Shown here in pieces: positions 1 through 7,888 of a stretch of 45,281 bases of DNA (positions are counted from its first letter, which is position 1; every line of letters begins with the position of its first letter). Below the pieces are notes generated by a model. It saw only the letters and a list, made by a program, of their open reading frames with translations. It made no database searches and was not told the DNA's origin. Source of the DNA: a virus; the IMG/VR virus record IMGVR_UViG_3300018421_000054, positions 1 to 45,281 of that record; one strand, given 5' to 3'. The translations under genes and the position numbers were made by a program.

Positions 1-360
1 CAGAATGATTTAACGGTGATTATTACACAACTGGGGCAGGACTTAGACTTCGATAATCTCAGTAGAGGTGAACGAAATAGACTCATCTTAAGCCTAAGTT
101 GGGCATTCCGTGATGTTTGGGAATCATTGTATCATGGCATTAACTTATTATTCATCGATGAACTTGTGGATAGCGGCATGGACAGTGCAGGAGTTGAGAG
201 TTCCATTGCGGTTCTCAAGAAGATGACACGTGAAAGACACAAGAACGTGTTCCTAATTTCGCATAGAGATGATCTTGCGGGACGTGTTAATACCGTATTA
301 AAGGTTATCAAGGAGAATGGATTTACTTCATACTCAAATGATGTGGAGATTGTGCAATGA
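1..360 (+). CDS. 46: Recombination endonuclease subunit gp46 (SMC/Rad50-type ATPase), C-terminal part
   Basis: The frame is open to the left edge, so this is the C-terminal end of a larger protein (about 119 residues visible). It carries the ABC-ATPase signature LSRGERNR, a Walker B strand LLFIDELVD and the H-loop FLISHRD, in the order and spacing of T4 gp46 and Rad50. In T4, gp46 with nuclease gp47 resects DNA ends for recombination-dependent replication and host DNA breakdown. The N-terminal Walker A motif and coiled coil lie outside the window. The stop codon overlaps the next start (ATGA), so the oxygenase that follows is translationally coupled to it. Family assignment is firm. Confidence 0.9.
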   Translation, partial: QNDLTVIITQLGQDLDFDNLSRGERNRLILSLSWAFRDVWESLYHGINLLFIDELVDSGMDSAGVESSIAVLKKMTRERHKNVFLISHRDDLAGRVNTVLKVIKENGFTSYSNDVEIVQ

Positions 361-905
361 AATCGCACTTTTATGTCGTAGAAAATTCACACACAGTTGA
401 AGAATGTTCTGCCATAAGAAATGCGATTAAAAATAATATTAATAGTAAAGCCTCTGACAGTCCTGCACAAGGAGTTACAAAAACTTCAAAGGTGCAAATT
501 GTAGATTATGGAATGGTTTCAAGAGAACTCTACAAGTTTAGGCAAATCATTCAAGATATCAATAAAAATTTTTTCGGTTTAAACTTGTTTTCTGCCTGTG
601 ATTTTGATATTGTCAACTATGCAGATTATCACTCACAAGATGATGCCGAATATGGATGGCATGCTGATAATGTTGGTGGAGAAATGTACGATATAAAACT
701 AACAGCATTACTAAATCTAAGCGAGAATGACTATGACGGAGGAAAGTTTGAATTATTCTTAAACGGTCCTTATCCAATTGATAAGTTTGATAAGATCGGA
801 TCTATGATAGTTTTTCCAAGTTTTGTTCCGCATAGAGTTACTCCCGTAACAAAAGGAACAAGGTCCAGTCTGGCATACTTTGTCACAGGACCAAATTGGT
901 TATGA
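357..905 (+). CDS. 2OG-Fe(II) oxygenase, prolyl-4-hydroxylase/PKHD type
   Basis: A 182-residue protein with the double-stranded beta-helix pattern of 2-oxoglutarate dioxygenases. The metal ligands are visible as WHAD (H102, D104) and the distal His in FVPHRVTPV (H159), with R169 placed to bind 2-oxoglutarate. The family (P4Hc/PiuC-like) hydroxylates protein or small-molecule carbons using O2, Fe(II) and 2OG. It starts on an ATG overlapping the gp46 stop and ends in a TGA overlapping the next ATG. The substrate cannot be read from the sequence. It stands apart from the five oxygenases in the cluster at 36359-43231 and has the canonical HxD rather than HxH ligand pair. Confidence 0.85.
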   Translation: MKSHFYVVENSHTVEECSAIRNAIKNNINSKASDSPAQGVTKTSKVQIVDYGMVSRELYKFRQIIQDINKNFFGLNLFSACDFDIVNYADYHSQDDAEYGWHADNVGGEMYDIKLTALLNLSENDYDGGKFELFLNGPYPIDKFDKIGSMIVFPSFVPHRVTPVTKGTRSSLAYFVTGPNWL

Positions 906-1159
906 GCACTGACAACCACGACAAAATGATTGAAGCATTCCAAAATTATTTCAAATGGCAGGAAAGATTTGAATACAAGGGAAGTGACGAAGCCGGAATT
1001 AAGGCTCGCTTTTGGCTATCAGAGATACGTAATTTTGCAAGTTTAAGGCGCACAGAAATTCAAGATAAGAGGCAGGAAAGAAAGGAAGCCAGAAAAGGCA
1101 TGGTGGGTCGTCCGTCGAAAGTAAGTAAGACTGATGACGAACCCGAGTTGGACATTTGA
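902..1159 (+). CDS. Small basic hypothetical protein
   Basis: An 85-residue unrecognised protein. I chose the ATG at 902, which overlaps the preceding TGA in an ATGA arrangement, over the in-frame TTG at 896. The middle is helical and rich in Arg, Lys and Glu (FWLSEIRNFASLRRTEIQ then RQERKEARKG), followed by a probably unstructured tail with GRPSK and an acidic end. The basic GRPSK patch resembles AT-hook-like DNA-minor-groove binders, but one short motif is weak evidence. The end overlaps the next gene by 26 bases. No function assigned. Confidence 0.7.
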   Translation: MSTDNHDKMIEAFQNYFKWQERFEYKGSDEAGIKARFWLSEIRNFASLRRTEIQDKRQERKEARKGMVGRPSKVSKTDDEPELDI

Positions 1160-1583
1160 AGGCAATATTATTGACAGTATTCCAGAAGAATATGAAGGCT
1201 TCGTTTATCTCATTACCAATACTACCAACAACAAGAAATACATAGGCAAGAAATTAGCCAAATTCAAAACTACCAAGCCACCACTCAAAGGCAAGAAAAA
1301 CAAGCGTCGCGGCCACAAGGAATCAGATTGGAAAGAATATTGGGGATCATCCGATAGGCTTATCGCTGATGTGGAAGCACTTGGACCACAAAACTTCACA
1401 AGAGAAATACTCTATTTCTGCACAAACAGGGCAGAGATGGGTTACATCGAGGCAAGGGAACAATTTGATCGCAGGGTATTAGAATCAGACGAATATTACA
1501 ATGGCATAATCAATGTTAGAGTAGGCGGTTCCGAAAAATTGCGCAAGGCACTTCTCGAAAGACAAATTAAAAACAAGGCTTAA
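1134..1583 (+). CDS. GIY-YIG endonuclease-like protein
   Basis: A 149-residue protein with the GIY-YIG nuclease core: the first half-motif is VYLI (residues 24-27) and the second is KYIG (35-38), separated by a short turn, with downstream Arg and Glu candidates for the active site (FTREILYF; EAREQFD). A Lys/Arg-rich insert (residues 40-65) probably contacts DNA. In T4-like phages this fold appears in free-standing homing endonucleases (Seg type) and repair nucleases. It lies just before a hairpin-rich spacer without genes, which fits an insertion/homing locus, but no intron could be recognised. The domain call is good; the homing role is inference. Confidence 0.75.
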   Translation: MTNPSWTFEGNIIDSIPEEYEGFVYLITNTTNNKKYIGKKLAKFKTTKPPLKGKKNKRRGHKESDWKEYWGSSDRLIADVEALGPQNFTREILYFCTNRAEMGYIEAREQFDRRVLESDEYYNGIINVRVGGSEKLRKALLERQIKNKA

Positions 1584-1885
1584 CATAGCAACATGGTTTG
1601 GTCGGGGCTGCTCGACCCATCTTGAGGACGCCTGCCGTGCGGGCAGTGTGCGTTCAGATACTGGTGCGTTGCAAGGACAATGCTAACTTAAGGCATGAAA
1701 GATGTGGCTCTGTGAAAAAGGTACAACCACGAAGCAAGTGATTTCGACTGTTAGGGATTAACTGCTTTCCGCGGATATTGCGAATGCTGAAGTAGGGGGT
1801 TGAAGGTCTGCCGCCTCCGTACATATTATATGTAATCTTCTTTAACAGGTTGGTGACGCTAACTCACATGAAGCTCAACAACACT

Positions 1886-1909
1886 AATTCGTCCGGCAAC
1901 GGGCGAATT
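1886..1909 (+). other. GNRA-capped 10-bp hairpin
   Basis: AATTCGTCCG, loop GCAA, then CGGGCGAATT: ten pairs with one G-U. GCAA is a GNRA tetraloop on the plus strand, the signature of a folded RNA rather than of a DNA palindrome. No T-run follows, so it is not a simple terminator. Confidence 0.7.
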
Positions 1910-2015
1910 GTGGCTCTACTATCTACATGATGCTAACAAAACTGCTTCGCAGTTGTTGTGTTCATATATAAAAGTTTCGAAGAAGAAAAATGCGTTGAGC
2001 GCAAGCGAAAACGCA

Positions 2016-2033
2016 AGAGATCTTTAGATCTCT
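2016..2033. other. Inverted repeat near the end of the minus-strand unit
   Basis: AGAGATCT, TT, AGATCTCT: a perfect 8-bp palindromic stem. It lies 31 bases past the minus-strand stop at 2064. Neither strand has a clean T-run directly after it, so termination is possible but not shown. Confidence 0.4.
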
Positions 2034-2063
2034 ATTAAACGTTTTCAACTGTTGGAAATAATC

Positions 2064-2237
2064 TTAAAAGAATGGAAGTTTGGTTTTTTTGGTAGTCTCA
2101 AGATTCTCTTCGACAATGTCTCCGATTAACTGTCTTTCCTCTGAACTTAGATGCATGGCTTCGCTGTAGGACATACCTCTCATGTACCAACACACCTTGA
2201 GGATATCCTTCTTGAGTGCCCTTGCGTCCTTATCCAT
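2064..2237 (-). CDS. Short conserved protein downstream of gp26, gp51-like; possibly the frameshifted C-terminus of gp26
   Basis: A 57-residue frame on the minus strand from ATG (2237-2235) to TAA (2066-2064), missed because of its size. It reads MDKDARALKK, a helix containing VCWYMRGMSY, SSEERQLIGDIVEENLE, and ends TTKKTKLPFF. From memory, a protein with this ending follows gp26 in T4-like marine phages, where it is annotated as hypothetical or as hub assembly catalyst gp51. The frame stays open upstream of the ATG to a slippery T TTT TTC inside gp26, and no Shine-Dalgarno sequence precedes the ATG. It may therefore be made as a 75-residue extension of gp26. That it is coding is likely; the gp51 name is tentative. 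Confidence 0.65.
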   Translation of the reverse strand: MDKDARALKKDILKVCWYMRGMSYSEAMHLSSEERQLIGDIVEENLETTKKTKLPFF

Positions 2238-2275
2238 CTTGTCGGACAGTTCTAAGATCTCTGATACGGGCAGCG

Positions 2276-3160
2276 TCAGGATCTGCGCTCGAAAAAATCC
2301 GATTGATCAAGTGTTACGGGAACATTAAAGTTGTGTTTGCATTCCTCATTTTCACACTGAACCTTTTGATCAGGAATGTTAACTCCCTGTCTCGTTTCTT
2401 CGATATGGGTCTTGAGTTCGTTAAAGATTTCGCTGGTTGTGTTTTCCAAAAATTCCTTGATCTGCTCCGGGTCGCTTACGCTCCCTTCTGGCACCTCAAT
2501 TTTGTCAACGCACTGCGTAATCATGTCAACTGTCATTGTTGTCAGTTTGACAAAACTCTCATTGAACTTGGTCATCTTTTCGGAATCTGATAGTTTTTCA
2601 TCATTGATTACCGAAAACACTCTCTGCTGTTCAAGAGCCTTTAGATTGTTATCCGTCATCTGCTTGTAGGTAAACGGTTTGATGTAAACAGTCATTGCTC
2701 CAACCTGTACTGTGGGTTGGAATTGAAACTGCTGTACCCTACCAAGATGATCCACCAATGGTAGCGTGTATTTGTTTTCTGTTTCGCACTTAGGACAGTT
2801 TGCAAAGAAATCCATGTCCTTGCCATAGGTAGCAATCCTGATTGCCATCAAGACAGCATCAAGATCAATAGTGGGCATTACCCACGGATTCTTGATTGCT
2901 GGTACGCAACTCTTGATCACTTCAACAGTGCTCTGTCCTGAAAGGAGCGCATCTGGCGTTTTCAATAATAGTTCGTCCTTGGCTGTCATGGCATAAACTG
3001 GATATTCACCATTTTCTGATGCATCAAGGGCATCACCATAATACACACCTTTAGATGGCAATTTGATATAGATCTTTGGTTGTCTATAGTAGCCCTGAAG
3101 GGGATTTGGTTTCTTTGTTTGTCCCTCTGTTATCGTAACGTTAGGAAGTTCATCCGCCAT
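2276..3160 (-). CDS. 26: Baseplate hub/tail assembly protein gp26-like
   Basis: A 294-residue protein matching the T4 baseplate family (gp26): an N-terminal PSKGVYYG stretch, then GEYPVYAMTAKDELLLKTPD, SCVPAIKNPWVMPTIDLDA and AIRIATYG. Two Cys pairs (C122/C125 and C269/C274) could form a zinc site. In T4, gp26 acts in assembly of the central baseplate hub. It is on the opposite strand to the tape measure gene, with a shared promoter region between them. SD GGAG precedes the ATG by about eight bases. The last codons before the TGA contain a canonical -1 slippery heptamer leading into the downstream frame. Confidence 0.85.
   Translation of the reverse strand: MADELPNVTITEGQTKKPNPLQGYYRQPKIYIKLPSKGVYYGDALDASENGEYPVYAMTAKDELLLKTPDALLSGQSTVEVIKSCVPAIKNPWVMPTIDLDAVLMAIRIATYGKDMDFFANCPKCETENKYTLPLVDHLGRVQQFQFQPTVQVGAMTVYIKPFTYKQMTDNNLKALEQQRVFSVINDEKLSDSEKMTKFNESFVKLTTMTVDMITQCVDKIEVPEGSVSDPEQIKEFLENTTSEIFNELKTHIEETRQGVNIPDQKVQCENEECKHNFNVPVTLDQSDFFERRS
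2291..2297 (-). other. Candidate -1 ribosomal frameshift site (T TTT TTC)
   Basis: Read on the minus strand in the gp26 frame, codons 288-290 are GAT TTT TTC, giving the heptamer T_TTT_TTC in the X_XXY_YYZ phase needed for tandem -1 slippage. A slip moves ribosomes into a frame that runs 75 codons to TAA at 2064, giving a product of about 365 residues. Only a weak stem (AGCG/CGCT) follows, so efficiency is uncertain. Confidence 0.5.
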
Positions 3161-3171
3161 ATTTTATCTCC

Positions 3172-3179
3172 AATAAATA
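3172..3179 (+). promoter_or_regulatory. T4-type late promoter (AATAAATA), plus strand
   Basis: AATAAATAC matches the T4 late -10 box (TATAAATA) at seven of eight positions. It lies in the divergent gap and points to the tape measure gene at 3241, with a leader of about 55 bases. Confidence 0.5.
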
Positions 3180-3206
3180 CATTATGTTAAACATATATAG
3201 TGTAAG

Positions 3207-3214
3207 TATTTATA
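3207..3214 (-). promoter_or_regulatory. T4-type late promoter (perfect TATAAATA), minus strand
   Basis: On the minus strand this is an exact TATAAATA followed by C, the T4 late promoter consensus. It reads into the gp26-like gene with a leader of roughly 40 bases that contains SD GGAG. Confidence 0.65.
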
Positions 3215-3240
3215 TGCGCAGTTTTCTGGAAAAATAAAGA

Positions 3241-5925
3241 ATGGCAAAAGTAATTATTGATATACCCGGAATTGGAGAAGTAGAAGCCAAAAATGTCGCT
3301 TCTGAGGCTACGCTACGTGAATTAGTCAAATTAATGGGCGGAAGTGCTGGCAACCAGGGTGGTGGTGCTGGCGGTGCAGCGAGCAGTTTGGCCAAGAGCC
3401 TTGCTGGTGCCGGGAAATCAAGCGGTTCTCTAACCAAGGCATTTGGAGGATTGGCAAAAATACCTCTTGCATTGGGCAAGGGATTAATGATAGCGGCCAC
3501 GGCGGCCTATAAATTTACCAAGTTTGTTGCGGACATGACCAACCAGGCAAGTGCCGTGTTGGGAAGTTTTGCAGACCTTGACAAGAGCCTAACTGGTGCG
3601 GCTGCCAAGATTCCTCTGTTTGGACAAACCTATGCGAGATCGGTCAAGGCAACGGAAGAATTGGTTAATGCATTCCAGGCAGCGTCCAGCGTTGGTGCGA
3701 GTTTTGGAGGCAGCATTCTAAATCTTTCAAACGCGGCAGCACAGGGAGGCATGACCATAGACGAATATACCAGATTCGTGAGACAGAATGCAAATGCTTT
3801 CAGGCTATTGGGCGGCAGCGTTGAAACGGGAAGAAAGAGATTTGAAAGCATCAGCAAGGAATTAAGAACATCGGGATTGATGACCCAATTAACTGCACTT
3901 GGATACACTTCTGCCGAGGTTAACGAAACGGCAGCCAAATACATAGAATTAGTAAGCATGATGGGCAGACAACAAAACATGTCTGTGCAGGAACTGGCAA
4001 TACGTTCGGCAAATTATGCGAAAGAAATTGACATGCTGGCCAAGGTTACTGGTGAAACCAGAGAACAACAAATGGATGCACAGAAACAGTTGTTGGCTGA
4101 TGCACAGTTCCAGGCAAAGATTGACAATATGTCAGTAGACAGTGCCAAGGCATTGATGGCTTTCATAAATGGTCTGGAACCTGCAATGAGACCAATAGCC
4201 AAGGACATCATAGCAACTGGAAGTGCAACAACGGACCTTTCAAGAAAGTTTGCAGCAACACACGGTGATTCGTTTAGAATGATGCAGGAGTTTGCAAAGA
4301 TTACGGAGAAGGATGGAATACTGACTCTCCAACAACAAACAAACTTGGACAACATGCTACGATCAGAAGGAAATCTAAACGCAGCAAGGTTTAGAGACAT
4401 AGGTAGATTTAGTTCAGACTTCGCAGGATTGTACAATGTGATGACGGTAAATTCACGTATGGACGAGGACAGACGAATGAAGGCTGCGGCTGACCAGGCA
4501 AAACAGATCAAACTCAGCGACGAATACGTCAAGACCATAGAAACCCTAAGAAGAAGAATTAACGAAACTTCCATTGAATTTAAAAACTTCCTTGTTTCAT
4601 CAGGACTGCTAAACGGATTCATGCAGGCATTCGAGACGGTGACAGAAGTAGTAAGAGCAATATTCATGCCTATACAAAAATTAGGCTCTGCCTTTGCAAG
4701 ACTGTTTTCAGCGGTGATTAATTTATTCAAACCAATCGCAACACTCGTTAAAAACGCACTCAACCCACTCGTGGACGTATTAGTTCCGGTAGTTGATTTC
4801 TTTACAAACATGGTGAATTCGATTTTTCCTGCGGTGGAACTTGGAATGCTCTACGTCAAGAAAGCATTCTATTCTGTATCGGATTGGGTATCCGATACCT
4901 TCAGACCGATCATGGATTTCTTTGGAAGAACCTTCGAAGGTATTTCCGAATGGTTCAACAACAACTTCGTGATACCTTTCCAAGAAGTAGGATTATGGTT
5001 TAGAGAAAAATTTGTCAAGTTTTGGCAGGATTCCATGCAGTGGATTGAAGAATCGTTAGGACCCCTTTCGGATGCATTTACATGGATGTACAACCACGCA
5101 ATCAAACCAGTTGCCGAAGGATTCCAGAAGATGAAAAATTGGATGACTGACTTTATTGATTCGTTCTCGGGTTTTGGAGATGTACTCGAACTGTTTGGAA
5201 TACAGTTTTCAAAATTAGGAGTGGCATTTGATGAGTTTGGTCTTTGGGTTGACAAGAAGACCACATTCTTTGAGAATGACGAGGACAGACAAAGATTTGC
5301 AGAAAAGCAGGCTGCCATTGATGAGAAGAATAATGAAATCAAGGAAAGATCTCAAAAGTTGGCAACCAAGATGGAAGAAACCAAGAACAAGGTTCAGTCA
5401 GATCGTGCGATCAAGGAATTGGAAATTCTTGAAGCAAGGAAAAAGCGTGATAATGAACTTAATACACAGATTGGAAATGCACAGAGCCAACTTTGGAAGG
5501 CAGTAACAGGCAAGTCTCTTGATATCGTTGAGAAAAACGAACAGGCAAAAATAGATGCGCAGAATAAGGGCGGTGTTGATTTTGCCAATCCTTACATTGC
5601 ACTCGGTTACAAAGCAGCCAAGGAAGACAGTTACCTAATAGGTGATCGAGGAAAAGGAAACATAAAATCCATTGAAGATCAAAATGCCAAAGATGATGCC
5701 AAAAAAGAAGCAGAAGAAAAAGCCAAAAAGGAACAACAATCCAAAAATACAGGTGCGGGAACCAATACAGGATCTTCTTCAGCCACATCTTCGAGTGCCG
5801 AGGGTGGATCTACATTAAATAGTATGATGGCACAATTGGTTGAATTAAACAAATTACAATTAAAAGCAGCGAATAGACAAATCAAAGTAACGGCTGGACT
5901 GGCTGGCGATTTGAATATTACGTAA
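3241..5925 (+). CDS. Tail tape measure protein
   Basis: An 894-residue protein with tape-measure layout: a Gly/Ala/Ser-rich N-terminus (residues 30-75), a long helical region, several hydrophobic segments (about residues 470-560, for example PLVDVLVPVVDFFTNMVNSI), and a Lys/Glu/Gln-rich C-terminal third with coiled-coil character ending in a Ser/Thr-rich linker. Such proteins fix tail length and sit in the tail lumen. It occupies the role of T4 gp29, although I see no clear gp29 motif, so no number is given. It lies between the gp26-like gene and the portal gene. The only SD-like sequence before the ATG is a weak purine run. Confidence 0.8.
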   Translation: MAKVIIDIPGIGEVEAKNVASEATLRELVKLMGGSAGNQGGGAGGAASSLAKSLAGAGKSSGSLTKAFGGLAKIPLALGKGLMIAATAAYKFTKFVADMTNQASAVLGSFADLDKSLTGAAAKIPLFGQTYARSVKATEELVNAFQAASSVGASFGGSILNLSNAAAQGGMTIDEYTRFVRQNANAFRLLGGSVETGRKRFESISKELRTSGLMTQLTALGYTSAEVNETAAKYIELVSMMGRQQNMSVQELAIRSANYAKEIDMLAKVTGETREQQMDAQKQLLADAQFQAKIDNMSVDSAKALMAFINGLEPAMRPIAKDIIATGSATTDLSRKFAATHGDSFRMMQEFAKITEKDGILTLQQQTNLDNMLRSEGNLNAARFRDIGRFSSDFAGLYNVMTVNSRMDEDRRMKAAADQAKQIKLSDEYVKTIETLRRRINETSIEFKNFLVSSGLLNGFMQAFETVTEVVRAIFMPIQKLGSAFARLFSAVINLFKPIATLVKNALNPLVDVLVPVVDFFTNMVNSIFPAVELGMLYVKKAFYSVSDWVSDTFRPIMDFFGRTFEGISEWFNNNFVIPFQEVGLWFREKFVKFWQDSMQWIEESLGPLSDAFTWMYNHAIKPVAEGFQKMKNWMTDFIDSFSGFGDVLELFGIQFSKLGVAFDEFGLWVDKKTTFFENDEDRQRFAEKQAAIDEKNNEIKERSQKLATKMEETKNKVQSDRAIKELEILEARKKRDNELNTQIGNAQSQLWKAVTGKSLDIVEKNEQAKIDAQNKGGVDFANPYIALGYKAAKEDSYLIGDRGKGNIKSIEDQNAKDDAKKEAEEKAKKEQQSKNTGAGTNTGSSSATSSSAEGGSTLNSMMAQLVELNKLQLKAANRQIKVTAGLAGDLNIT

Positions 5926-5937
5926 CAAGGATAGATA

Positions 5938-7638
5938 ATGAGTTGGAAAAAGTATTTTACACCGGTTAATCCAAATAACACAGGCGGCTCAATGAGCCCA
6001 ATTAGTGGAGGAGGCAGTCCCGGACCGGCACGATCTCATTACTCATCTTTTCTTCCAGACGTCTATGCAGGTAGTCCAAATCGTATTGAAAAATACATGC
6101 AGTACGACACAATGGACATGGATTCAGAAGTAAATGCAGCCTTGGATATTCTTGCTGAATTCTGTACAGGCAAGGACAAGGAGAACGCAACACCTTTTAA
6201 CTTTTTCTTTAGGCAAGCACCAACTGGTGTTGAAACAAAACTGCTCAAGGAAGCATTACAAAAGTGGACCAAGGTAAATCAATTAGAACAAAGAATTTTT
6301 AGAATAGTAAGAAATACATTTAAGTACGGTGACTGTTTCTTTATTCGTGATCCGGAAACTAAGAAATTATTATATGTTGATCAAGCCAAAGTATCAAAAA
6401 TAATTGTAAACGAATCAGCAGGAAAAATACCAGAACAGTATGTTGTTAGAGATATTAATTTTAACTTTAAGAATTTAATAGCAACAACACCACACGGAAC
6501 TACTAACACATCACCAAGCGGTACTTCATCCTACACAAGCGGTGGAGGTTTTGGTCGTGGCATGGTTGGTAATGTTGCACAACCCCCTGGCACAAGATTT
6601 CATAATCAGCAAAACGAAATTACTGTTGATGCTGAACACATCATGCATATTTCATTATCGGAAGGACTGGACAACAACTATCCATTTGGTAATTCATTGC
6701 TCGAAAGTGTGTTTAAAGTTTACAAGCAGAAAGAATTATTGGAAGATGCTATCATCATTTATAGAATTCAGCGTGCTCCGGAAAGAAGAATATTTTATGT
6801 TGACGTGGGTAACATGCCCGCACACATGGCAATGGGATTTGTTGAAAAGGTCAAGAATGAAATCCAACAGAGACGTATTCCAAGTGCAACTGGCGGTGGA
6901 ACATCAGTAATTGATGCTTCATACAATCCACTTTCAACTAACGAGGACTACTTCTTCCCACAGACTGCTGAAGGACGTGGATCAAAAGTTGAAACACTAC
7001 CGGGTGGTACCAATCTTGGCGAGATTACGGATCTAAAATATTTTACTAATAAATTGTTCCGTGCTTTAAGAATTCCGGCGTCTTATTTGCCAACTTCAAT
7101 TGATGAACAGCCTAACACAGTAGCAGACGGAAAAGTAGGAACAGCATACATTCAGGAACTACGCTTCAACAAATACTGCGAAAGACTACAGGCAAACATT
7201 GTTGAATCATTTGATCAAGAGTTTAAATTATGGTTAGACTCAAATGGATATAACATTGATTCAAGTCTGTTTGAATTGAAATTTAATCCACCACAAAACT
7301 TTGCAGCATACAGACAGGCAGAACTTGATGCAACAAGAGCAAACATCTATGGTGCGATACAGGGTGTTCCATTCTTGAGTAAACGTTTTGCAATGAAAAG
7401 ATATCTTGGTTTATCTCAAGAAGAAATTGTTGAGAACGAAAGATTATGGAGAGAGGAAAATGCCGCAAACATTTCAGCAGCACAGGATGCTGCGGGCGAA
7501 TTAAGAAGCGCGGGCATAACTCCTTCCAGCATTTCAGCAGATGCTGAAACACAATCAGCCGAAGCACCAGAAGGTATGGCAGCAGCGGCGGAACAACCTG
7601 GCGAAGAGGGAGCAGGCGAAGAAACGACCGCTCAATAA
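5938..7638 (+). CDS. 20: Portal vertex protein gp20
   Basis: A 566-residue portal protein. The N-terminal half has the family hallmarks YSSFLPDVYAGSPNRIEKY, YDTMDMDSEVNAALDILAEF and NTFKYGDCFF; later come IIYRIQRAPERRIFYVDVG and NKLFRALRIPASYLP. The portal dodecamer forms the DNA-entry vertex and nucleates prohead assembly. The length is close to T4 gp20 (524). The C-terminal 50 residues are Ala/Glu-rich and probably disordered. It starts 12 bases after the tape measure stop and is followed by the usual prohead genes, as in T4. Confidence 0.95.
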   Translation: MSWKKYFTPVNPNNTGGSMSPISGGGSPGPARSHYSSFLPDVYAGSPNRIEKYMQYDTMDMDSEVNAALDILAEFCTGKDKENATPFNFFFRQAPTGVETKLLKEALQKWTKVNQLEQRIFRIVRNTFKYGDCFFIRDPETKKLLYVDQAKVSKIIVNESAGKIPEQYVVRDINFNFKNLIATTPHGTTNTSPSGTSSYTSGGGFGRGMVGNVAQPPGTRFHNQQNEITVDAEHIMHISLSEGLDNNYPFGNSLLESVFKVYKQKELLEDAIIIYRIQRAPERRIFYVDVGNMPAHMAMGFVEKVKNEIQQRRIPSATGGGTSVIDASYNPLSTNEDYFFPQTAEGRGSKVETLPGGTNLGEITDLKYFTNKLFRALRIPASYLPTSIDEQPNTVADGKVGTAYIQELRFNKYCERLQANIVESFDQEFKLWLDSNGYNIDSSLFELKFNPPQNFAAYRQAELDATRANIYGAIQGVPFLSKRFAMKRYLGLSQEEIVENERLWREENAANISAAQDAAGELRSAGITPSSISADAETQSAEAPEGMAAAAEQPGEEGAGEETTAQ

Positions 7639-7644
7639 TAAATA
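7637..7644 (+). promoter_or_regulatory. Late promoter (AATAAATA) abutting the start codon
   Basis: AATAAATAC overlaps the gp20 stop region and ends five bases before the ATG at 7649. A T4-type start about six bases past the box would fall on the ATG, giving a leaderless message; no SD precedes this ATG. Confidence 0.6.
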
Positions 7645-7648
7645 CAGT

Positions 7649-7888
7649 ATGCTTCTAAAAGAATTTTTATATTTTAACGACGAGATTAACGACTTTGCTG
7701 TTGATAAGAGATACGATAACAGCAAGGACGAATCAGTGATGGATTTAGATAATACTCGTAAAATCAGATTGACACTTCGTCAGATAAATGAACTCAGACT
7801 TCAGGCAGAAGCACACGAAGCAGAAAGACAATCTGAACTGGGGTTCATTAGACAAATGTACGGTACTCCAGTTGAAGCACAAGAATAA
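7649..7888 (+). CDS. Small prohead-region protein between gp20 and the core genes (gp67-like position)
   Basis: A 79-residue protein. I use the ATG at 7649 rather than the farther in-frame start inside gp20. A conserved-looking helical core is TRKIRLTLRQINELRLQAEA, ending in RQMYGTPVEAQE. A small protein with RLTLxQINxLR is found at this place in T4-like marine phages; in T4 the slot after gene 20 holds prohead core proteins gp67 and gp68. It overlaps the next frame by about 17 bases. Coding status is good; the prohead-core role rests on position. Confidence 0.75.
   Translation: MLLKEFLYFNDEINDFAVDKRYDNSKDESVMDLDNTRKIRLTLRQINELRLQAEAHEAERQSELGFIRQMYGTPVEAQE

Larger units (their letters stand above)
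1584..2063. other. Gene-free, hairpin-rich spacer; candidate structured RNA
   Basis: A 480-base stretch between convergent genes without a plausible ORF. It is visibly richer in G and C than the AT-rich genes around it, at least in 1600-1920. Strong inverted repeats are visible: GGTCG/CGACC at 1600-1617, CTGCC/GGCAG at 1632-1646, a 10-bp stem with a GCAA tetraloop at 1886-1909, AACTGC/GCAGTT near 1942-1956, and an 8-bp palindrome at 2016-2033. The 9-mer TGTGGCTCT occurs twice (near 1702 and 1909) and GCTAAC three times. I found no tRNA cloverleaf, no tmRNA ends or tag, and no group I intron core. It may encode a structured RNA or hold the terminators of both flanking units. Confidence 0.6.

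Noticed and set aside
1584-2063. tmRNA, tRNA, RNase P RNA or group I intron in the spacer
   Set aside because: Only loose matches were found (GTTCAGATACTGG resembles a group I R element; TTTCGAC resembles the tmRNA 5' part). The partner elements, CCA end, T-arm and a tag frame are absent, so none is called.
2216-2590. Plus-strand ORF of 124 aa
   Set aside because: It lies antisense to the gp26-like gene and its downstream frame, has no SD, and its composition (Leu/Arg/Cys-rich) is that of a shadow frame.
4014-4811. Minus-strand ORF of 265 aa within the tape measure gene
   Set aside because: Long only because the tape measure codon bias leaves few stops on the other strand. Ser/Leu-rich without motifs; a shadow.
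7541-7648. Longer start for the gp67-position gene
   Set aside because: The extension would overlap the end of gp20 by about 100 bases and its sequence (Gln/Lys-rich) looks like a frame shadow; the ATG at 7649 sits directly behind a late promoter.
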